Positions 1 through 9,243 of a stretch of 64,000 nucleotides of DNA are shown here, in pieces. The position numbers were made by a program, and so were the translations under genes. The notes below the pieces were generated by a model. That model was not told the origin of the DNA and searched no databases. It was given only the letters and a program-made list of their open reading frames with translations. How positions within the stretch are numbered: position 1 is the stretch's first letter; every line of letters begins with the position of its first letter. Source of the stretch: CAYWVO01 sp964461835 (GTDB lineage: Bacteria > Zixibacteria > MSB-5A5 > WJJR01 > JAJRUJ01); NCBI GenBank assembly GCA_964461835.1, contig CAYWVO010000002.1:62001-126000 (forward strand), given 5' to 3'.

Positions 1-1
1 A

Positions 2-1240
2 GTTGGCGGACAAATCCGGGAGAACAGCCTGTTTGCCCGAAAAAATTATTTCTACCCGGATTTGCCGAAAGGCTATCAGATATCGCAGTACGAATACCCA
101 CTGGGTCTTGGCGGATTGATCCGCTATGTGTTTGACGGCCAGGAACGCCGGATAAATCTGACGCGGGTTCATCTCGAGGAGGATGCCGGCAAACTCGTTC
201 ATGAATCTTCAGCAGGGGCAGGCAGCCTCATCGATTTCAACCGCTGCGGCGTGCCGTTGGTGGAAATTGTCTCCGAACCTGAGCTACTGTCTCCGGTTGA
301 TGCCAAAGCGTTTTTGCAGAAAATCCGGCAAATCCTTAATTTCCTTGGTGTATGTCGGGGCGGAATGGAGGAAGGGGCGTTCCGTTGTGATGCCAATATT
401 TCCCTGATCCCCGACAAATCGGAGGATTCTGGTATCCGAACAGAGATCAAGAACATAAATTCCTTCCGTGGGGTCGAGCGGGCATTAACGGCCGAGATCG
501 ATCGCCAGCGCACGGTTATGCAATCCGGAGGATCGGTGGAAATCGAAACACTCAACTGGAACGATCATCAGCAGATTCTCGAATCAATGCGCGCCAAAGA
601 GGAATCGCCCGACTATCGTTATTTTCCCGAGCCGGATTTGCCGCCGTTGCAGATCGATCCCAGTTGGATTGAGCAACTCAAAGCCAACCTGCCGGAACTC
701 CCCGATGCTATCCGCGAACGACTAATTTCCCAACATAATCTCTCAGCGTATGATGCCGAAATCCTGACCTCCTCACGCGCATTGACCGATTACTATGAGG
801 AATTGCTGGCATATAACTGTGATGCTCAAAAGGCCGCACACTGGATTGCCAATGAGCTGCTTTCATTTATCGATATTCGATCACTTTCTCCTGAGTCAAC
901 GCGTATTCCGCCAAAAGAATGTGCGTCATTACTTAAACTGGTTAATCAAGGAGCAATTTCCCGAACCGCAGCCAAGCAGGTTTTTGCCACGATGTGGGAA
1001 ACGGGCAAATCCGCCGAATCTGTCGTCGCAGAAATGGGTATCGAACAGATTTCTAACCCGGCACAGATAGCTCCGGTAGTGGAGGATATCCTCAAGCGTC
1101 ACCCGGACGAAGTAGAGGAATACCATGCCGGAAAGCGAAAACTATTAGGCTTTTTCGTCGGACAGGTAATGAAGCACTTTAAGGGCCGGGCAAATCCGCA
1201 GGTAGTGAACCGGCTTATTCGTGAGAAGTTGGATTTTTAG
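2..1240 (+). CDS. gatB: Aspartyl/glutamyl-tRNA amidotransferase subunit B, 5' end cut off
   Basis: This is subunit B of the GatCAB amidotransferase, which converts misacylated Glu-tRNA(Gln) or Asp-tRNA(Asn) to the amide form in the cytoplasm. The reading frame is open from base 2, and 412 residues are visible; the family is usually about 475-480 residues, so roughly 60-70 N-terminal residues lie outside the window. The conserved stretch NSLFARKNYFYPDLPKGYQI starts at the left edge, followed by GVPLVEIVSEPE, the RCDANIS motif and the HQQILESMRAKEESPDYRYF block. The C-terminal part is the tRNA-binding GatB/YqeY tail, ending in LLGFFVGQVMK and a short helix. The stop codon directly abuts the purN start codon (TAGATG), so the two are probably translated from one message. 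gatC and gatA are not in the window. Confidence 0.97.
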   Translation, partial: VGGQIRENSLFARKNYFYPDLPKGYQISQYEYPLGLGGLIRYVFDGQERRINLTRVHLEEDAGKLVHESSAGAGSLIDFNRCGVPLVEIVSEPELLSPVDAKAFLQKIRQILNFLGVCRGGMEEGAFRCDANISLIPDKSEDSGIRTEIKNINSFRGVERALTAEIDRQRTVMQSGGSVEIETLNWNDHQQILESMRAKEESPDYRYFPEPDLPPLQIDPSWIEQLKANLPELPDAIRERLISQHNLSAYDAEILTSSRALTDYYEELLAYNCDAQKAAHWIANELLSFIDIRSLSPESTRIPPKECASLLKLVNQGAISRTAAKQVFATMWETGKSAESVVAEMGIEQISNPAQIAPVVEDILKRHPDEVEEYHAGKRKLLGFFVGQVMKHFKGRANPQVVNRLIREKLDF

Positions 1241-1858
1241 ATGGCATGCAATGTGGCAGCACTGGTCTCTGGGTCAGGAACCGACTTACAATCAATTCTG
1301 GACGCCGAGAAGGACGGCCGGCTTTCGGCGCAGGTGCGAGTAGTCATTTCAAATAAAGCTAACGCCTATGGCCTGGAGCGGGCGCGCCAGGCGGAGATTC
1401 GGACCGAGCATATTTCGATAAAGACCGAAGGTTCCTATGATGCCGTCGGCGAGCGTATGCTTGAGGTTTTTCGGGAGGAACAGATCGATCTGATTGTCTT
1501 GGCCGGGTATCTTAAGCTGGTCCATCCCATGGTCATTGAGGCCTATGAGCGCCGTATCATAAATATCCATCCCGCCCTCTTGCCCAAATTCGGGGGAAAG
1601 GGTATGTATGGCATGCGGGTGCACGAGGCGGTCATCGCGGCAGGAGAAAATGTTTCCGGGCCGACGATCCATTTCGTCGACGAAATATTTGATCATGGAG
1701 AAATCATTGCCCAGCGAAAGGTCCCGGTACTGCCCGATGACACCCCGGAGAAATTACAGCAGCGTGTGCTTGAGGAAGAGCATAGATTGCTGCCGGAGAC
1801 GGTGGCTAGACTGGCGCGAGGTGAAATCCCGCTGGGAGTCCTGAAGAACAAGGAGTGA
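1241..1858 (+). CDS. purN: Phosphoribosylglycinamide formyltransferase (PurN)
   Basis: PurN transfers a formyl group from 10-formyl-tetrahydrofolate to GAR in the third step of purine synthesis. The protein has 205 residues, normal for the family. The N-terminal VSGSGTDLQSI loop (residues 9-19) binds the phosphate of GAR. The catalytic residues match: N108 and H110 in NIHPALLP, and D147 in HFVDEIFDHG. The start ATG follows the gatB stop with no spacing, which suggests coupled translation. The next gene, purC, starts 4 bases after the purN stop, with AAGGAG overlapping the end of purN as its ribosome-binding site. The adjacent purN-purC-purH order supports the assignment. Confidence 0.97.
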   Translation: MACNVAALVSGSGTDLQSILDAEKDGRLSAQVRVVISNKANAYGLERARQAEIRTEHISIKTEGSYDAVGERMLEVFREEQIDLIVLAGYLKLVHPMVIEAYERRIINIHPALLPKFGGKGMYGMRVHEAVIAAGENVSGPTIHFVDEIFDHGEIIAQRKVPVLPDDTPEKLQQRVLEEEHRLLPETVARLARGEIPLGVLKNKE

Positions 1859-1862
1859 TGCG

Positions 1863-2783
1863 ATGGAGTTGACCACGGTGCAGTATCCGCCAGTATGGCA
1901 GTCAGAAATTCCCGAGTATCCGCTGTTTGCCCGCGGCAAGGTCCGGGACGTCTACGACTTGGGAGACCAATTGCTGATTGTCACGTCCGACCGCTTGTCG
2001 GCCTTTGACGTAGTAATGGATGACCCCATTCCCGGCAAGGGCGAGGTCTTGACCCGCATGTCGGATTTCTGGTTCGGCTATACCGCCGATGTTGTCGAGA
2101 ACCACCTGGTCAGCACCCAGGTTGATGATTTACCGCAGGAATTGCACCATCACCGACCGATGCTGGCGGGACGGATGATGCTGGTGCGCAAACTCAAGCG
2201 CATCGATATCGAATGTGTCGCCCGCGCCTATATCACCGGGTCGTTGTGGAAAGAATATCGTGCAGTGGTAGAAGAGACGAAGACCGACACGGTTTCACTG
2301 CTGGGCTTTGATTTTCCTACCGATTTGCAGCTTTCCCAGCGCCTGCCGAAAGTAATCTTTACCCCGGCCACCAAAGCAGTGGAAGGTCACGACGAGAACA
2401 TCTCCTTCGAACAGATGGTCTCCATGGTCGGCGGTCCGCTGGCCGAACAAATGCGTACAGCGACAATCAATATTTTCAACAAGTGTGCAGCACACGCCGA
2501 ATCCCGCGGCATTATCCTGGCCGATACCAAATTTGAATTTGGTTTGGACGGTGACAAGCTTGTCCTGATCGATGAAATTTGTTCGCCGGATTCGTCGCGG
2601 TTCTGGCCCAAAGATGAGTATCAGGTTGGCAAAACTCAGAAGAGTTTCGACAAACAGCCGGTTCGTGACTACCTTGAAAGCACCGGCTGGGATAAAACAC
2701 CGCCGCCACCAAAACTCCCACCGGAGGTGATCCAGGCGACCGCCGGGCGGTACGCCGAAGCACTGGCGAGATTAGTCGGTTGA
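1863..2783 (+). CDS. purC: SAICAR synthetase (PurC)
   Basis: This enzyme ligates aspartate to CAIR to give SAICAR in purine synthesis, using ATP. With 306 residues it belongs to the longer, Ade1-like form rather than the roughly 240-residue form of E. coli. Visible signatures are GKVRDVYDLGDQLLIVTSDR near the N-terminus (ATP site), the following LSAFDV, the VARAYITGS block, and the IDEICSPDSSRFW segment near the C-terminus. The start ATG has AAGGAG 7 bases upstream within the end of purN. It lies between purN and purH in a purine cluster. Confidence 0.97.
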   Translation: MELTTVQYPPVWQSEIPEYPLFARGKVRDVYDLGDQLLIVTSDRLSAFDVVMDDPIPGKGEVLTRMSDFWFGYTADVVENHLVSTQVDDLPQELHHHRPMLAGRMMLVRKLKRIDIECVARAYITGSLWKEYRAVVEETKTDTVSLLGFDFPTDLQLSQRLPKVIFTPATKAVEGHDENISFEQMVSMVGGPLAEQMRTATINIFNKCAAHAESRGIILADTKFEFGLDGDKLVLIDEICSPDSSRFWPKDEYQVGKTQKSFDKQPVRDYLESTGWDKTPPPPKLPPEVIQATAGRYAEALARLVG

Positions 2784-2811
2784 TTAATACATTAATGAAG
2801 AGTGAAGAGAC

Positions 2812-4425
2812 ATGAATGACACTTCTGTGGAAGACGCGGTGAAAAAAGAGACTTCAAATTCCGTTGCTGTGCGCCGCGCGATTCTTTCGGTCAGTGATAA
2901 AAGCGGCCTGGTCAAACTTGCTCGCTTTCTGCATGAGCAGAACATCGAAATTCTGGCCACCGGCGGGACACTGAATTTTTTGAAAAGCCGAAAGATTCCG
3001 GCCATTTCGGTGGTCTCGGCCACCGGCTCGCCGGAAATCCTCAATGGCCGGGTAAAGACCCTGCATCCCAAAATTCACGGCGGGATTCTCTACCGGCGCG
3101 GCAATCAAGAACATGAAACACAACTCAGCGAGCAAGGAATCAAGGGAATCGATCTCGTGGTGATCAACCTCTATCCCTTTGAGAAAGTCACTGCCGATGG
3201 CACCTGCTCCGATCTCGATGCCGCCGAGAATATCGACATTGGCGGGCCGTCGATGATCCGTTCCGCGGCCAAAAACTGGGAATCCGTCGCGGTATTGACT
3301 GATCCAGCCGATTACGATGAGTTCATTAATAAATATACCGTCAATGACGGGGTTATCGATGCGGCCAGCCGGAAAGCCTGGGCAGCCCGCGCTTTCGCCC
3401 GGACCGCGACCTATGATGCCGCCATCGCGAATTTCTGGGAACGACGAATCTCATCGACAAATGACGAACTACCGGAATTACGAATCTCCGGCTTTCGGCG
3501 AGTCAAAGAATTGCGCTATGGCGAGAATCCGCATCAGCGGGCCGCCATCTACCGGAAAATGGGACACATAGGGTTATCGCTGACCGATGCCGAAGTACTC
3601 AGCGGCAAGGCGCTTTCCTACAACAATTATGCCGACCTGGAATGTGCCCTTTCCATGGTTACCGATTTCAAAAATGAACCATTCGCTGTCGTAATCAAAC
3701 ACGCAACACCCTGCGGCGCGGCGACGGCGGAAACACTGGCGGACGCGTATCAACAGGCACATGATACTGATCCCATGTCGGCGTTTGGTGGCATCGTGGG
3801 CTTAAACCGCCGGGTCGATCTGGCCACTGCGGAAAAGCTGGCCAAGACGTTCTTCCTGGAATGCGTGCTGGCTCCGGACTATGATGAGGATGCCCTGGCG
3901 CTGTTAAAAAAGAAAAAGCTTCGCCGTTTCCTGCGGTTACCGGGTATCGAACAGCCGCCACCTGCGGAAGATTGGACTTATCGAGTCCTTTCAGGAGCAC
4001 TTTTGGCCCAGTCTCCAGATACGCATGAAGTAACAGAATCAGCTTTGAAGGTCGTGACCGAACGCAAACCCGATCCAGGCCATATTGCATCATTGCTCTT
4101 CGGCCGCCAACTGGTCAAGCATGTCAAATCCAATGCGATCGCGCTGGTGCAAGGTACCGGAGCGGTTGGTATCGGTGGAGGCCAGACCTCGCGGGTTGAC
4201 GCGGTCAAGATCGCGATCGAAAAAGCCGGCGAGCGCGCCAAGGGATCGGTCTTGGCGTCCGATGCGTTTTTCCCGATGCCGGACAATATTGAGGTTGCTG
4301 CGGCTGCGGGGATTTCGGCAATAATCCAGCCCGGCGGGTCGAAGAAAGATGACGAGGTTATCGCCGCGTGTAACGATGCCGGAATTGCCATGGTGTTTAC
4401 CGGCATTCGGAACTTCCGGCATTAG
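2812..4425 (+). CDS. purH: Bifunctional AICAR transformylase / IMP cyclohydrolase (PurH)
   Basis: PurH carries out the last two steps to IMP: formylation of AICAR and ring closure. The 537 residues divide into an N-terminal MGS-like IMP cyclohydrolase domain (about 20-165, with SVSDKSGLVKLARFL, ATGGTLNFL and GGILYRRGN) and a C-terminal AICAR transformylase domain. The Lys-His pair of the transformylase site is seen in VVIKHATPCGAA, followed by DPMSAFGGIV. The first 20 residues are an extra non-conserved leader; an internal start is possible, but the ATG at 2812 follows a GAAGAG ribosome-binding site. The stop lies 15 bases before the preferred start of coaBC. Confidence 0.97.
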   Translation: MNDTSVEDAVKKETSNSVAVRRAILSVSDKSGLVKLARFLHEQNIEILATGGTLNFLKSRKIPAISVVSATGSPEILNGRVKTLHPKIHGGILYRRGNQEHETQLSEQGIKGIDLVVINLYPFEKVTADGTCSDLDAAENIDIGGPSMIRSAAKNWESVAVLTDPADYDEFINKYTVNDGVIDAASRKAWAARAFARTATYDAAIANFWERRISSTNDELPELRISGFRRVKELRYGENPHQRAAIYRKMGHIGLSLTDAEVLSGKALSYNNYADLECALSMVTDFKNEPFAVVIKHATPCGAATAETLADAYQQAHDTDPMSAFGGIVGLNRRVDLATAEKLAKTFFLECVLAPDYDEDALALLKKKKLRRFLRLPGIEQPPPAEDWTYRVLSGALLAQSPDTHEVTESALKVVTERKPDPGHIASLLFGRQLVKHVKSNAIALVQGTGAVGIGGGQTSRVDAVKIAIEKAGERAKGSVLASDAFFPMPDNIEVAAAAGISAIIQPGGSKKDDEVIAACNDAGIAMVFTGIRNFRH

Positions 4426-4440
4426 TTGGTCGTGGAACAA

Positions 4441-5673
4441 ATGATGGAAGAGAGCGTTACACACTCCCCCTTACAGGGGAAGCATATCCTCCTGGGGATC
4501 ACCGGGGGAATTGCGGCCTATAAGTCGGCCTACCTGACGCGTCTGTTGAAGAAAGAGGGCGCGGATGTCTGGGTGTGCATGACCGAGTCAGGGACTAAGT
4601 TCATCACGCCCTTGACGATGGAAAGTCTCTCTGAGCGGGAAGTGTTGTTGGAAATGTTTCCGGAGAAACGGGTGGTGGGGACCCGGCATATCAGCATCGC
4701 CGATTGGGCCGACCTGGTGATTATCGCTCCAGCTACGGCCAATACACTGGCGAGACTACGCGCCGGCATCGCCAATGACTTGTTGACCACAATAGTGATT
4801 TCCACCACAGCGCCTATTTTCATTGCTCCGGCGATGAATACCAACATGTATCAGAATCCGGCAACGCAGGAAAACCTGGCGGTTCTGCAGCAGCGGGGCG
4901 TGCAGCTAATCGAACCGGGGTCCGGCGATCTGGCCTGCCGGACAGTCGGTGTCGGGCGCATGGCCGAGCCGGACGAAATTGTGGCGGTGGTACACCGGTA
5001 TGTTTCCGCCAGGCAGGACCTTGCGAACAAGAAAGTAGTGGTCACTGCCGGCCCAACGTACGAAGCTATTGATCCGGTGCGTTTCCTCGGCAATCGATCA
5101 TCCGGGAAAATGGGATACGCTCTTGCTCGCGAGGCGGCTACTCGCGGCGCCGAGGTGATACTCATCTCCGGCCCGACTGCCTTGTCGCCGCCGACGGGGG
5201 TCAGTGTGGAATGGGTCGAATCAACAGCCGAGATGAAAGCGGCGGTCGACCGCCATTACGCCGACAGTGATGTGGTCATTATGGCTGCGGCGGTCGCTGA
5301 TTACCGCCCAGCGCAGCAATCCGAACAGAAAATGAAAAGGTCGGCGTCTAATGTCTCACTCACTCTTTCGCCGACGGAAGACATCCTCGGCAGCCTCGCC
5401 GAACGGAAGACCAAACAACTCCTGGTCGGTTTCGCGCTGGAGACAGAAAATCTCATTGAGGCGGCACAGGCGAAGCTGAAAGAAAAAAGAGTTGATCTGA
5501 TTGTTGCCAATAATCCGCTGGTGGAGGGTGCGGCCTTTGGCTCGGATACGAATATAGCCGTTATTATTGACCGCGAAAACTCCCCAGAGGAAACCGGCAA
5601 AATTTCGAAAAGGGCGTTGTCGGCCAAAATCTGTGACCGTATTGTGACGCTGATGCAAAAAGGGAACGCGTAG
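4441..5673 (+). CDS. coaBC: Bifunctional phosphopantothenoylcysteine decarboxylase / synthetase (CoaBC)
   Basis: CoaBC joins cysteine to 4'-phosphopantothenate and then decarboxylates the product on the way to coenzyme A. The N-terminal CoaC flavoprotein domain shows LGITGGIAAYKS, the catalytic His83 in TRHISIADWADL, the PAMNTNMY substrate clamp and the catalytic Cys166 in GDLACRTVGVGRM. The C-terminal CoaB domain starts with VVVTAGPTYEAIDPVRF, followed by NRSSGKMG and MAAAVADYRP. A TTG at 4426 would lengthen the protein by five residues; I prefer the ATG at 4441, giving 410 residues, because the homology begins just after it. The gene is in a run of closely spaced + strand housekeeping genes. 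Confidence 0.96.
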   Translation: MMEESVTHSPLQGKHILLGITGGIAAYKSAYLTRLLKKEGADVWVCMTESGTKFITPLTMESLSEREVLLEMFPEKRVVGTRHISIADWADLVIIAPATANTLARLRAGIANDLLTTIVISTTAPIFIAPAMNTNMYQNPATQENLAVLQQRGVQLIEPGSGDLACRTVGVGRMAEPDEIVAVVHRYVSARQDLANKKVVVTAGPTYEAIDPVRFLGNRSSGKMGYALAREAATRGAEVILISGPTALSPPTGVSVEWVESTAEMKAAVDRHYADSDVVIMAAAVADYRPAQQSEQKMKRSASNVSLTLSPTEDILGSLAERKTKQLLVGFALETENLIEAAQAKLKEKRVDLIVANNPLVEGAAFGSDTNIAVIIDRENSPEETGKISKRALSAKICDRIVTLMQKGNA

Positions 5674-5685
5674 AGGATCGGTTTC

Positions 5686-6393
5686 GTGACCAGAAAATCA
5701 GGGGATGTCAGTACAATTCTGGAATTAACCCGGCGCGCATTAGGCCAGCGGGTCGAAACTGAACCGGAGCTGGGCTTATTTGATGTGGAAGCGCCGAAAT
5801 TGAAATCCGCCGGTGCTGAATACCCTAATCTGGCCAGTTTCGAACAAGCGATCTGTGAATGCCGGAAATGCCCGCTGGGAAAAAGCCGGACGAAATTCGT
5901 TTTCGGCGTCGGCAATCCACACGCGGATGTGATGTTTATCGGGGAGGCGCCGGGACGCGACGAAGATTTGCAGGGTGAGCCGTTTGTCGGTCGAGCCGGG
6001 CAACTGCTGGACAAAATCCTTGCCGCAATCCATTTCAAGCGGTCCGATGTATATATCGCCAATATTCTGAAATGCCGCCCGCCGCAAAACCGTGATCCAT
6101 TGCCGGACGAGGCGGAGGCCTGTCTGCCATATCTGCTGCAACAGATCAAAATGATTGAACCGAAAATTATCTGTTGTCTGGGACGAGTGGCGGCACAGAT
6201 ACTGCTGGATACCAAACAGCCCCTGGGAAAAATGCGCGGCACCTTCATGGATTTTTATGGTATGAAATTGATGGTAACCTATCATCCCGCGGCATTGTTG
6301 CGGTTTTCTGCTTACAAGGCCGAGACATGGGAAGACGTGAAACGCCTGCGCAGAGAATATGACCACTTGATGGGCCAACCGCCGAAAGTGTAG
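5686..6393 (+). CDS. Type-4 uracil-DNA glycosylase with 4Fe-4S cluster
   Basis: The enzyme removes uracil from DNA to start base-excision repair. The family-4 motifs are present: GEAPGRDEDLQGEPFVGRAG (residues 86-105), NILKCRPPQNRDP, and the TYHPAALLR motif near the C-terminus. The four cluster cysteines can be assigned as C59, C62, C130 and C146; the 16-residue spacing of the last pair matches the family. There is an N-terminal extension of about 50 residues before the glycosylase domain, as in many bacterial members. The start is GTG, 12 bases after the coaBC stop, with GAGGATCGG upstream. At 235 residues its length is within the family range. Confidence 0.94.
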   Translation: MTRKSGDVSTILELTRRALGQRVETEPELGLFDVEAPKLKSAGAEYPNLASFEQAICECRKCPLGKSRTKFVFGVGNPHADVMFIGEAPGRDEDLQGEPFVGRAGQLLDKILAAIHFKRSDVYIANILKCRPPQNRDPLPDEAEACLPYLLQQIKMIEPKIICCLGRVAAQILLDTKQPLGKMRGTFMDFYGMKLMVTYHPAALLRFSAYKAETWEDVKRLRREYDHLMGQPPKV

Positions 6394-6402
6394 GGGGATT
6401 TG

Positions 6403-7482
6403 ATGGAGTATGCTGTGATCATGGCCGGTGGCCGCGGCGAACGGTTCTGGCCGATGTCGCGCCGTTCCCGGCCTAAACAACTCCTGCCGATTATCTCCGA
6501 TAAAACCATGCTGGAGGAAACGATCCAGCGCATTCTGCCGCTGATTCCGCAGGACCGGGTATATATCGTGACCGACAAGGAACTCCAAGACCCGATTTTG
6601 GAACGGGTTCCGCTCTTGGATGCAGAAAATATTATTGCGGAACCGTACGGCAAAAATACGTGTCTTGCCATCGGACTGGCAGCTGTGGAACTTCATCAGC
6701 GCGATCCGGACGCGGTCATGGTAGTTTTGTCTTCAGATCATTTGGTTATCCCGCCAGAGAAACTGCTCGATATTCTCCGCGAGGCAATCCGCATTGCCCG
6801 CGACAGCGAGACCTTAGTCACCATCGGCGTGACCCCCACCCGGCCGGAGACCGGCTACGGATACATTGAAATCGGGGAACAGTTTGCGGCAGAGGAGGGA
6901 ATCCTCTCTTACCAGGTTGCCGCGTTTCGGGAAAAGCCGGACCAGATTACTGCCCAATTGTACTATCGCGACCAAATGCACCTATGGAATTCCGGGATGT
7001 TTGTCTGGTCGGCAAAGACAATTCTCAAATCGATCGGCGCCTGCCGTCCGAAGATGAAAACCGCGCTCGATGATTACGCCGAACGGATCAATCAACCGGA
7101 TCAGCAGGAGGCCCTGGCCAACTTATACCAGGAAGCCGAGAATGTCTCCATCGATGTGGCGGTGCTGGAGTCGGCGGATAATGTCGTCGTCATCAAGGGG
7201 GACCTTAAGTGGGACGACGTGGGCTCCTGGTTGGCGTTGCAGCGGATCCGTAAGACCTCCATCAGCGGTAATGTAGAAATCGGTGAAGTTTTGACGCATG
7301 AGTCGTTCGAGACTACGGTGGTCAATGATAGTGACGGGATTGTCGTGTGTTTTGGGGTCTCGGATCTTGTCGTCGTTAAAACCGACGGGATCGTGATGGT
7401 CGGTCATAAAGCCCGCATGCCGGAATTGAAGAAACTTCTGGGACGATTGGAAGAAGATGAACGCCTGCGCAAATTCCTCTAA
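6403..7482 (+). CDS. manC: Mannose-1-phosphate guanylyltransferase (GDP-mannose pyrophosphorylase)
   Basis: It makes GDP-mannose from mannose-1-phosphate and GTP for envelope glycans. The N-terminal nucleotidyltransferase signature MAGGRGERFWPMSRRSRPKQ is intact, followed by EPYGKNTCLAI, the LSSDHLV metal site, FREKPD, LWNSGMFVW and KWDDVGSWLAL. At 359 residues it is the short type without the C-terminal phosphomannose isomerase domain found in the bifunctional form. The ATG at 6403 follows GGGGG with close spacing; a TTG immediately before it adds one residue only. The end of the gene overlaps the next gene by 26 bases. Confidence 0.94.
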   Translation: MEYAVIMAGGRGERFWPMSRRSRPKQLLPIISDKTMLEETIQRILPLIPQDRVYIVTDKELQDPILERVPLLDAENIIAEPYGKNTCLAIGLAAVELHQRDPDAVMVVLSSDHLVIPPEKLLDILREAIRIARDSETLVTIGVTPTRPETGYGYIEIGEQFAAEEGILSYQVAAFREKPDQITAQLYYRDQMHLWNSGMFVWSAKTILKSIGACRPKMKTALDDYAERINQPDQQEALANLYQEAENVSIDVAVLESADNVVVIKGDLKWDDVGSWLALQRIRKTSISGNVEIGEVLTHESFETTVVNDSDGIVVCFGVSDLVVVKTDGIVMVGHKARMPELKKLLGRLEEDERLRKFL

Positions 7483-7981
7483 ACACCGCATCGCCGTTCT
7501 GTTGTTATTGGTCGCCATCGGTTGGACCGTTACGTCGTGCGGCATTCAATTCCGCGGGCGCGCCCCGCGAACTGCGCCGGAGGAGGAAGAGACGGTTGAC
7601 CGTACCGATCCCTTTGCTGACCCTGGTGATAAAATAATTGCCACGGCAGTGGATATCGGGTTGACCGATTATTCGAGCGCCGCCTATGATTCGCTGTCGG
7701 GAGATTTTTCCCGGTACCCCGGCCCAAAGGAGACCGTGGTCACCGGATACGACGTACAGTATTTCGCGACGTTGAACATTCTGGAGGCCCGGGAAGTCAA
7801 ACGGCAAACTGATACTCTGACCACCATGCCGGTCCGAATTATCTTCGAAGAGCCATACTACAAGCTCATTGCCGGCCCGTATCAGCGCCTGGCCGAAGCG
7901 GAGCGGTTTCTCCAGCAGGTCATACAGATAGGCTATTCCAGCGCCTGGATTATCTCACACCGAGAAGAAACCGGAGAATGA
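7457..7981 (+). CDS. SPOR-domain lipoprotein
   Basis: This 174-residue protein has a hydrophobic leader (about residues 10-25) ending in a lipobox-like VTSC, so it is probably an envelope lipoprotein with Cys28 or thereabouts as the first mature residue. A low-complexity acidic linker follows. The C-terminal 75 residues (YDVQYFATLNILEAREV ... YYKLIAGPYQRLAEAERFL) have the SPOR fold pattern; such domains bind glycan strands of septal peptidoglycan that lack stem peptides. The gene overlaps manC by 26 bases and ends 3 bases before the Sua5 gene, so it is co-transcribed with both. A role in the cell wall is inferred from the domain only. Confidence 0.8.
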   Translation: MNACANSSKHRIAVLLLLVAIGWTVTSCGIQFRGRAPRTAPEEEETVDRTDPFADPGDKIIATAVDIGLTDYSSAAYDSLSGDFSRYPGPKETVVTGYDVQYFATLNILEAREVKRQTDTLTTMPVRIIFEEPYYKLIAGPYQRLAEAERFLQQVIQIGYSSAWIISHREETGE

Positions 7982-7984
7982 CCT

Positions 7985-8644
7985 ATGGCCGTACGCCGAC
8001 TGCAGTTCACCAGAAAGAACCCGGAAGCTGACGTTGTCGATCAGGTCGCGGAGCATGTGCTGACCGGTGGTATGGCAGTCGTTCCCACCGATACGGTATA
8101 CGGCATCATCGGTGACGCCACCGCGAAACCGGTGGCCGAGGCGATTTGCGCCCTGAAAAATCGGCCGGGGGAGGAGGCACTGCCGGTGTTTGTCGATCAC
8201 GCCAGCTCGTTGGTTCGCTGGCATATTAAACTGCCGGACAAATACCTGCCGGTAACCGAAGCGTTCTGGCCGGGGCCGCTGACGTTAATTTTGCCATCCT
8301 TGCCGGATTTTTACCTGGCGGTCGGGGGTGACGGTAAATCGGTCGGCGTACGCGAAACCGCCGAATCGATTGTCTATAAAGTGATGCGGAAGACGAATCG
8401 GTACTTGTTTGCGACGTCAGCAAATCCGTCAAATGAAGATCCAAAGACCGTAAATTACAAGTCCTGGCTGGAATCGGCGACCAAGGCTACGGTTATCTGG
8501 TGTGAGCCAAATAATGAATATCAGCCGCAAGACGTTTCAACTGTCCTCAATTTGACGGGCCGTACGCCGACGATTAAACGGCAGGGTGCCATTTCTGTTC
8601 AACAACTGCAAAAAATCATACCCAATCTCAAGGTTCCTGAGTAA
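7985..8644 (+). CDS. tsaC: Threonylcarbamoyl-AMP synthase, Sua5/YrdC/TsaC family
   Basis: This enzyme makes threonylcarbamoyl-AMP, the precursor of the t6A modification at position 37 of ANN-decoding tRNAs. The YrdC fold is recognised by GGMAVVPTDTVYGIIGDA, followed by the KNRPGEEALPVFV block, EAFWPGPLTLILP, VGVRETAES and TSANPSNEDP. The protein has 219 residues, so it is the short form without the C-terminal Sua5 domain. The ATG follows GGAGAATGACCT, so ribosomes can re-initiate after the SPOR lipoprotein stop, which lies inside this site. The partner genes tsaB, tsaD and tsaE are not in the window. Confidence 0.94.
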   Translation: MAVRRLQFTRKNPEADVVDQVAEHVLTGGMAVVPTDTVYGIIGDATAKPVAEAICALKNRPGEEALPVFVDHASSLVRWHIKLPDKYLPVTEAFWPGPLTLILPSLPDFYLAVGGDGKSVGVRETAESIVYKVMRKTNRYLFATSANPSNEDPKTVNYKSWLESATKATVIWCEPNNEYQPQDVSTVLNLTGRTPTIKRQGAISVQQLQKIIPNLKVPE

Positions 8645-8709
8645 AAAGGTATTGCCCACGTTCCGGGCGCGGGAGATATTACAGGCCACTCGAAGGGGAC
8701 CGGTAACTG

Positions 8710-9219
8710 ATGTCTGGGAAACCGTTTCGCGTATTAATCCTTTGTTCCGGCAATACCTGTCGTTCACCAATGGCGGAAGGTATCCTGAAAAAGGCATTGC
8801 AGGACCGGGGGGTTGATGGCGTCGAGGTTCGCTCGGCGGGAACGCTGGGATTACACGATCAACCGGCGACGGCGACGGCTGTGGAAGTTGCCCGTTCTCA
8901 CGGGGTCGATATCGCTGAGCACCGTTCGGCGGCTTTCACGCCGGAGATGGGGAGGCAGTTTGATTTGATCCTGGCGCTGGCCGACGAACATTTTGAACTG
9001 GCGCTGGCGATGGGCGTGCCGGCGGAAAAAGTATATATGCTGAAGACCTACCCGCGCCGAACCAGAGACCGGCGAAGCGCATCGGTTCGAGACCCCATCG
9101 GCGGCAGCAAGGATTTGTATGAAGACGTTTTTCTGGAGATGGACGACGCCATACAACGAAGTATTGGAGAACTCATCCGCCAGGCAGGCCAGAACTCAGG
9201 AGCCGAAGATGAAACGTGA
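8710..9219 (+). CDS. Low-molecular-weight protein tyrosine/arginine phosphatase
   Basis: The P-loop CSGNTCRSP has the catalytic Cys12 and Arg18 (C-x5-R), and D128 in RDPIGG is the general acid, so the active site is complete. The family dephosphorylates tyrosine, or in some bacteria arginine, on cytoplasmic proteins; the SGNTCRS loop with Thr after Asn is common in the arginine-phosphatase branch (YwlE-like), but this alone does not fix the substrate. The protein has 169 residues. It is often found beside sua5/tsaC in bacteria, as here. The ATG has GGGGA upstream. In 8645-8709 I see only a short spacer without a clear signal. Confidence 0.9.
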   Translation: MSGKPFRVLILCSGNTCRSPMAEGILKKALQDRGVDGVEVRSAGTLGLHDQPATATAVEVARSHGVDIAEHRSAAFTPEMGRQFDLILALADEHFELALAMGVPAEKVYMLKTYPRRTRDRRSASVRDPIGGSKDLYEDVFLEMDDAIQRSIGELIRQAGQNSGAEDET

Positions 9220-9243
9220 CCGGCGGGTGACGGTGAGTGACGT

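Noticed and set aside
5301..6696. Two - strand frames of over 300 codons opposite coaBC, the uracil-DNA glycosylase and manC
   Set aside because: The + strand genes have complete active-site motifs; these long frames come from codon bias on the other strand.
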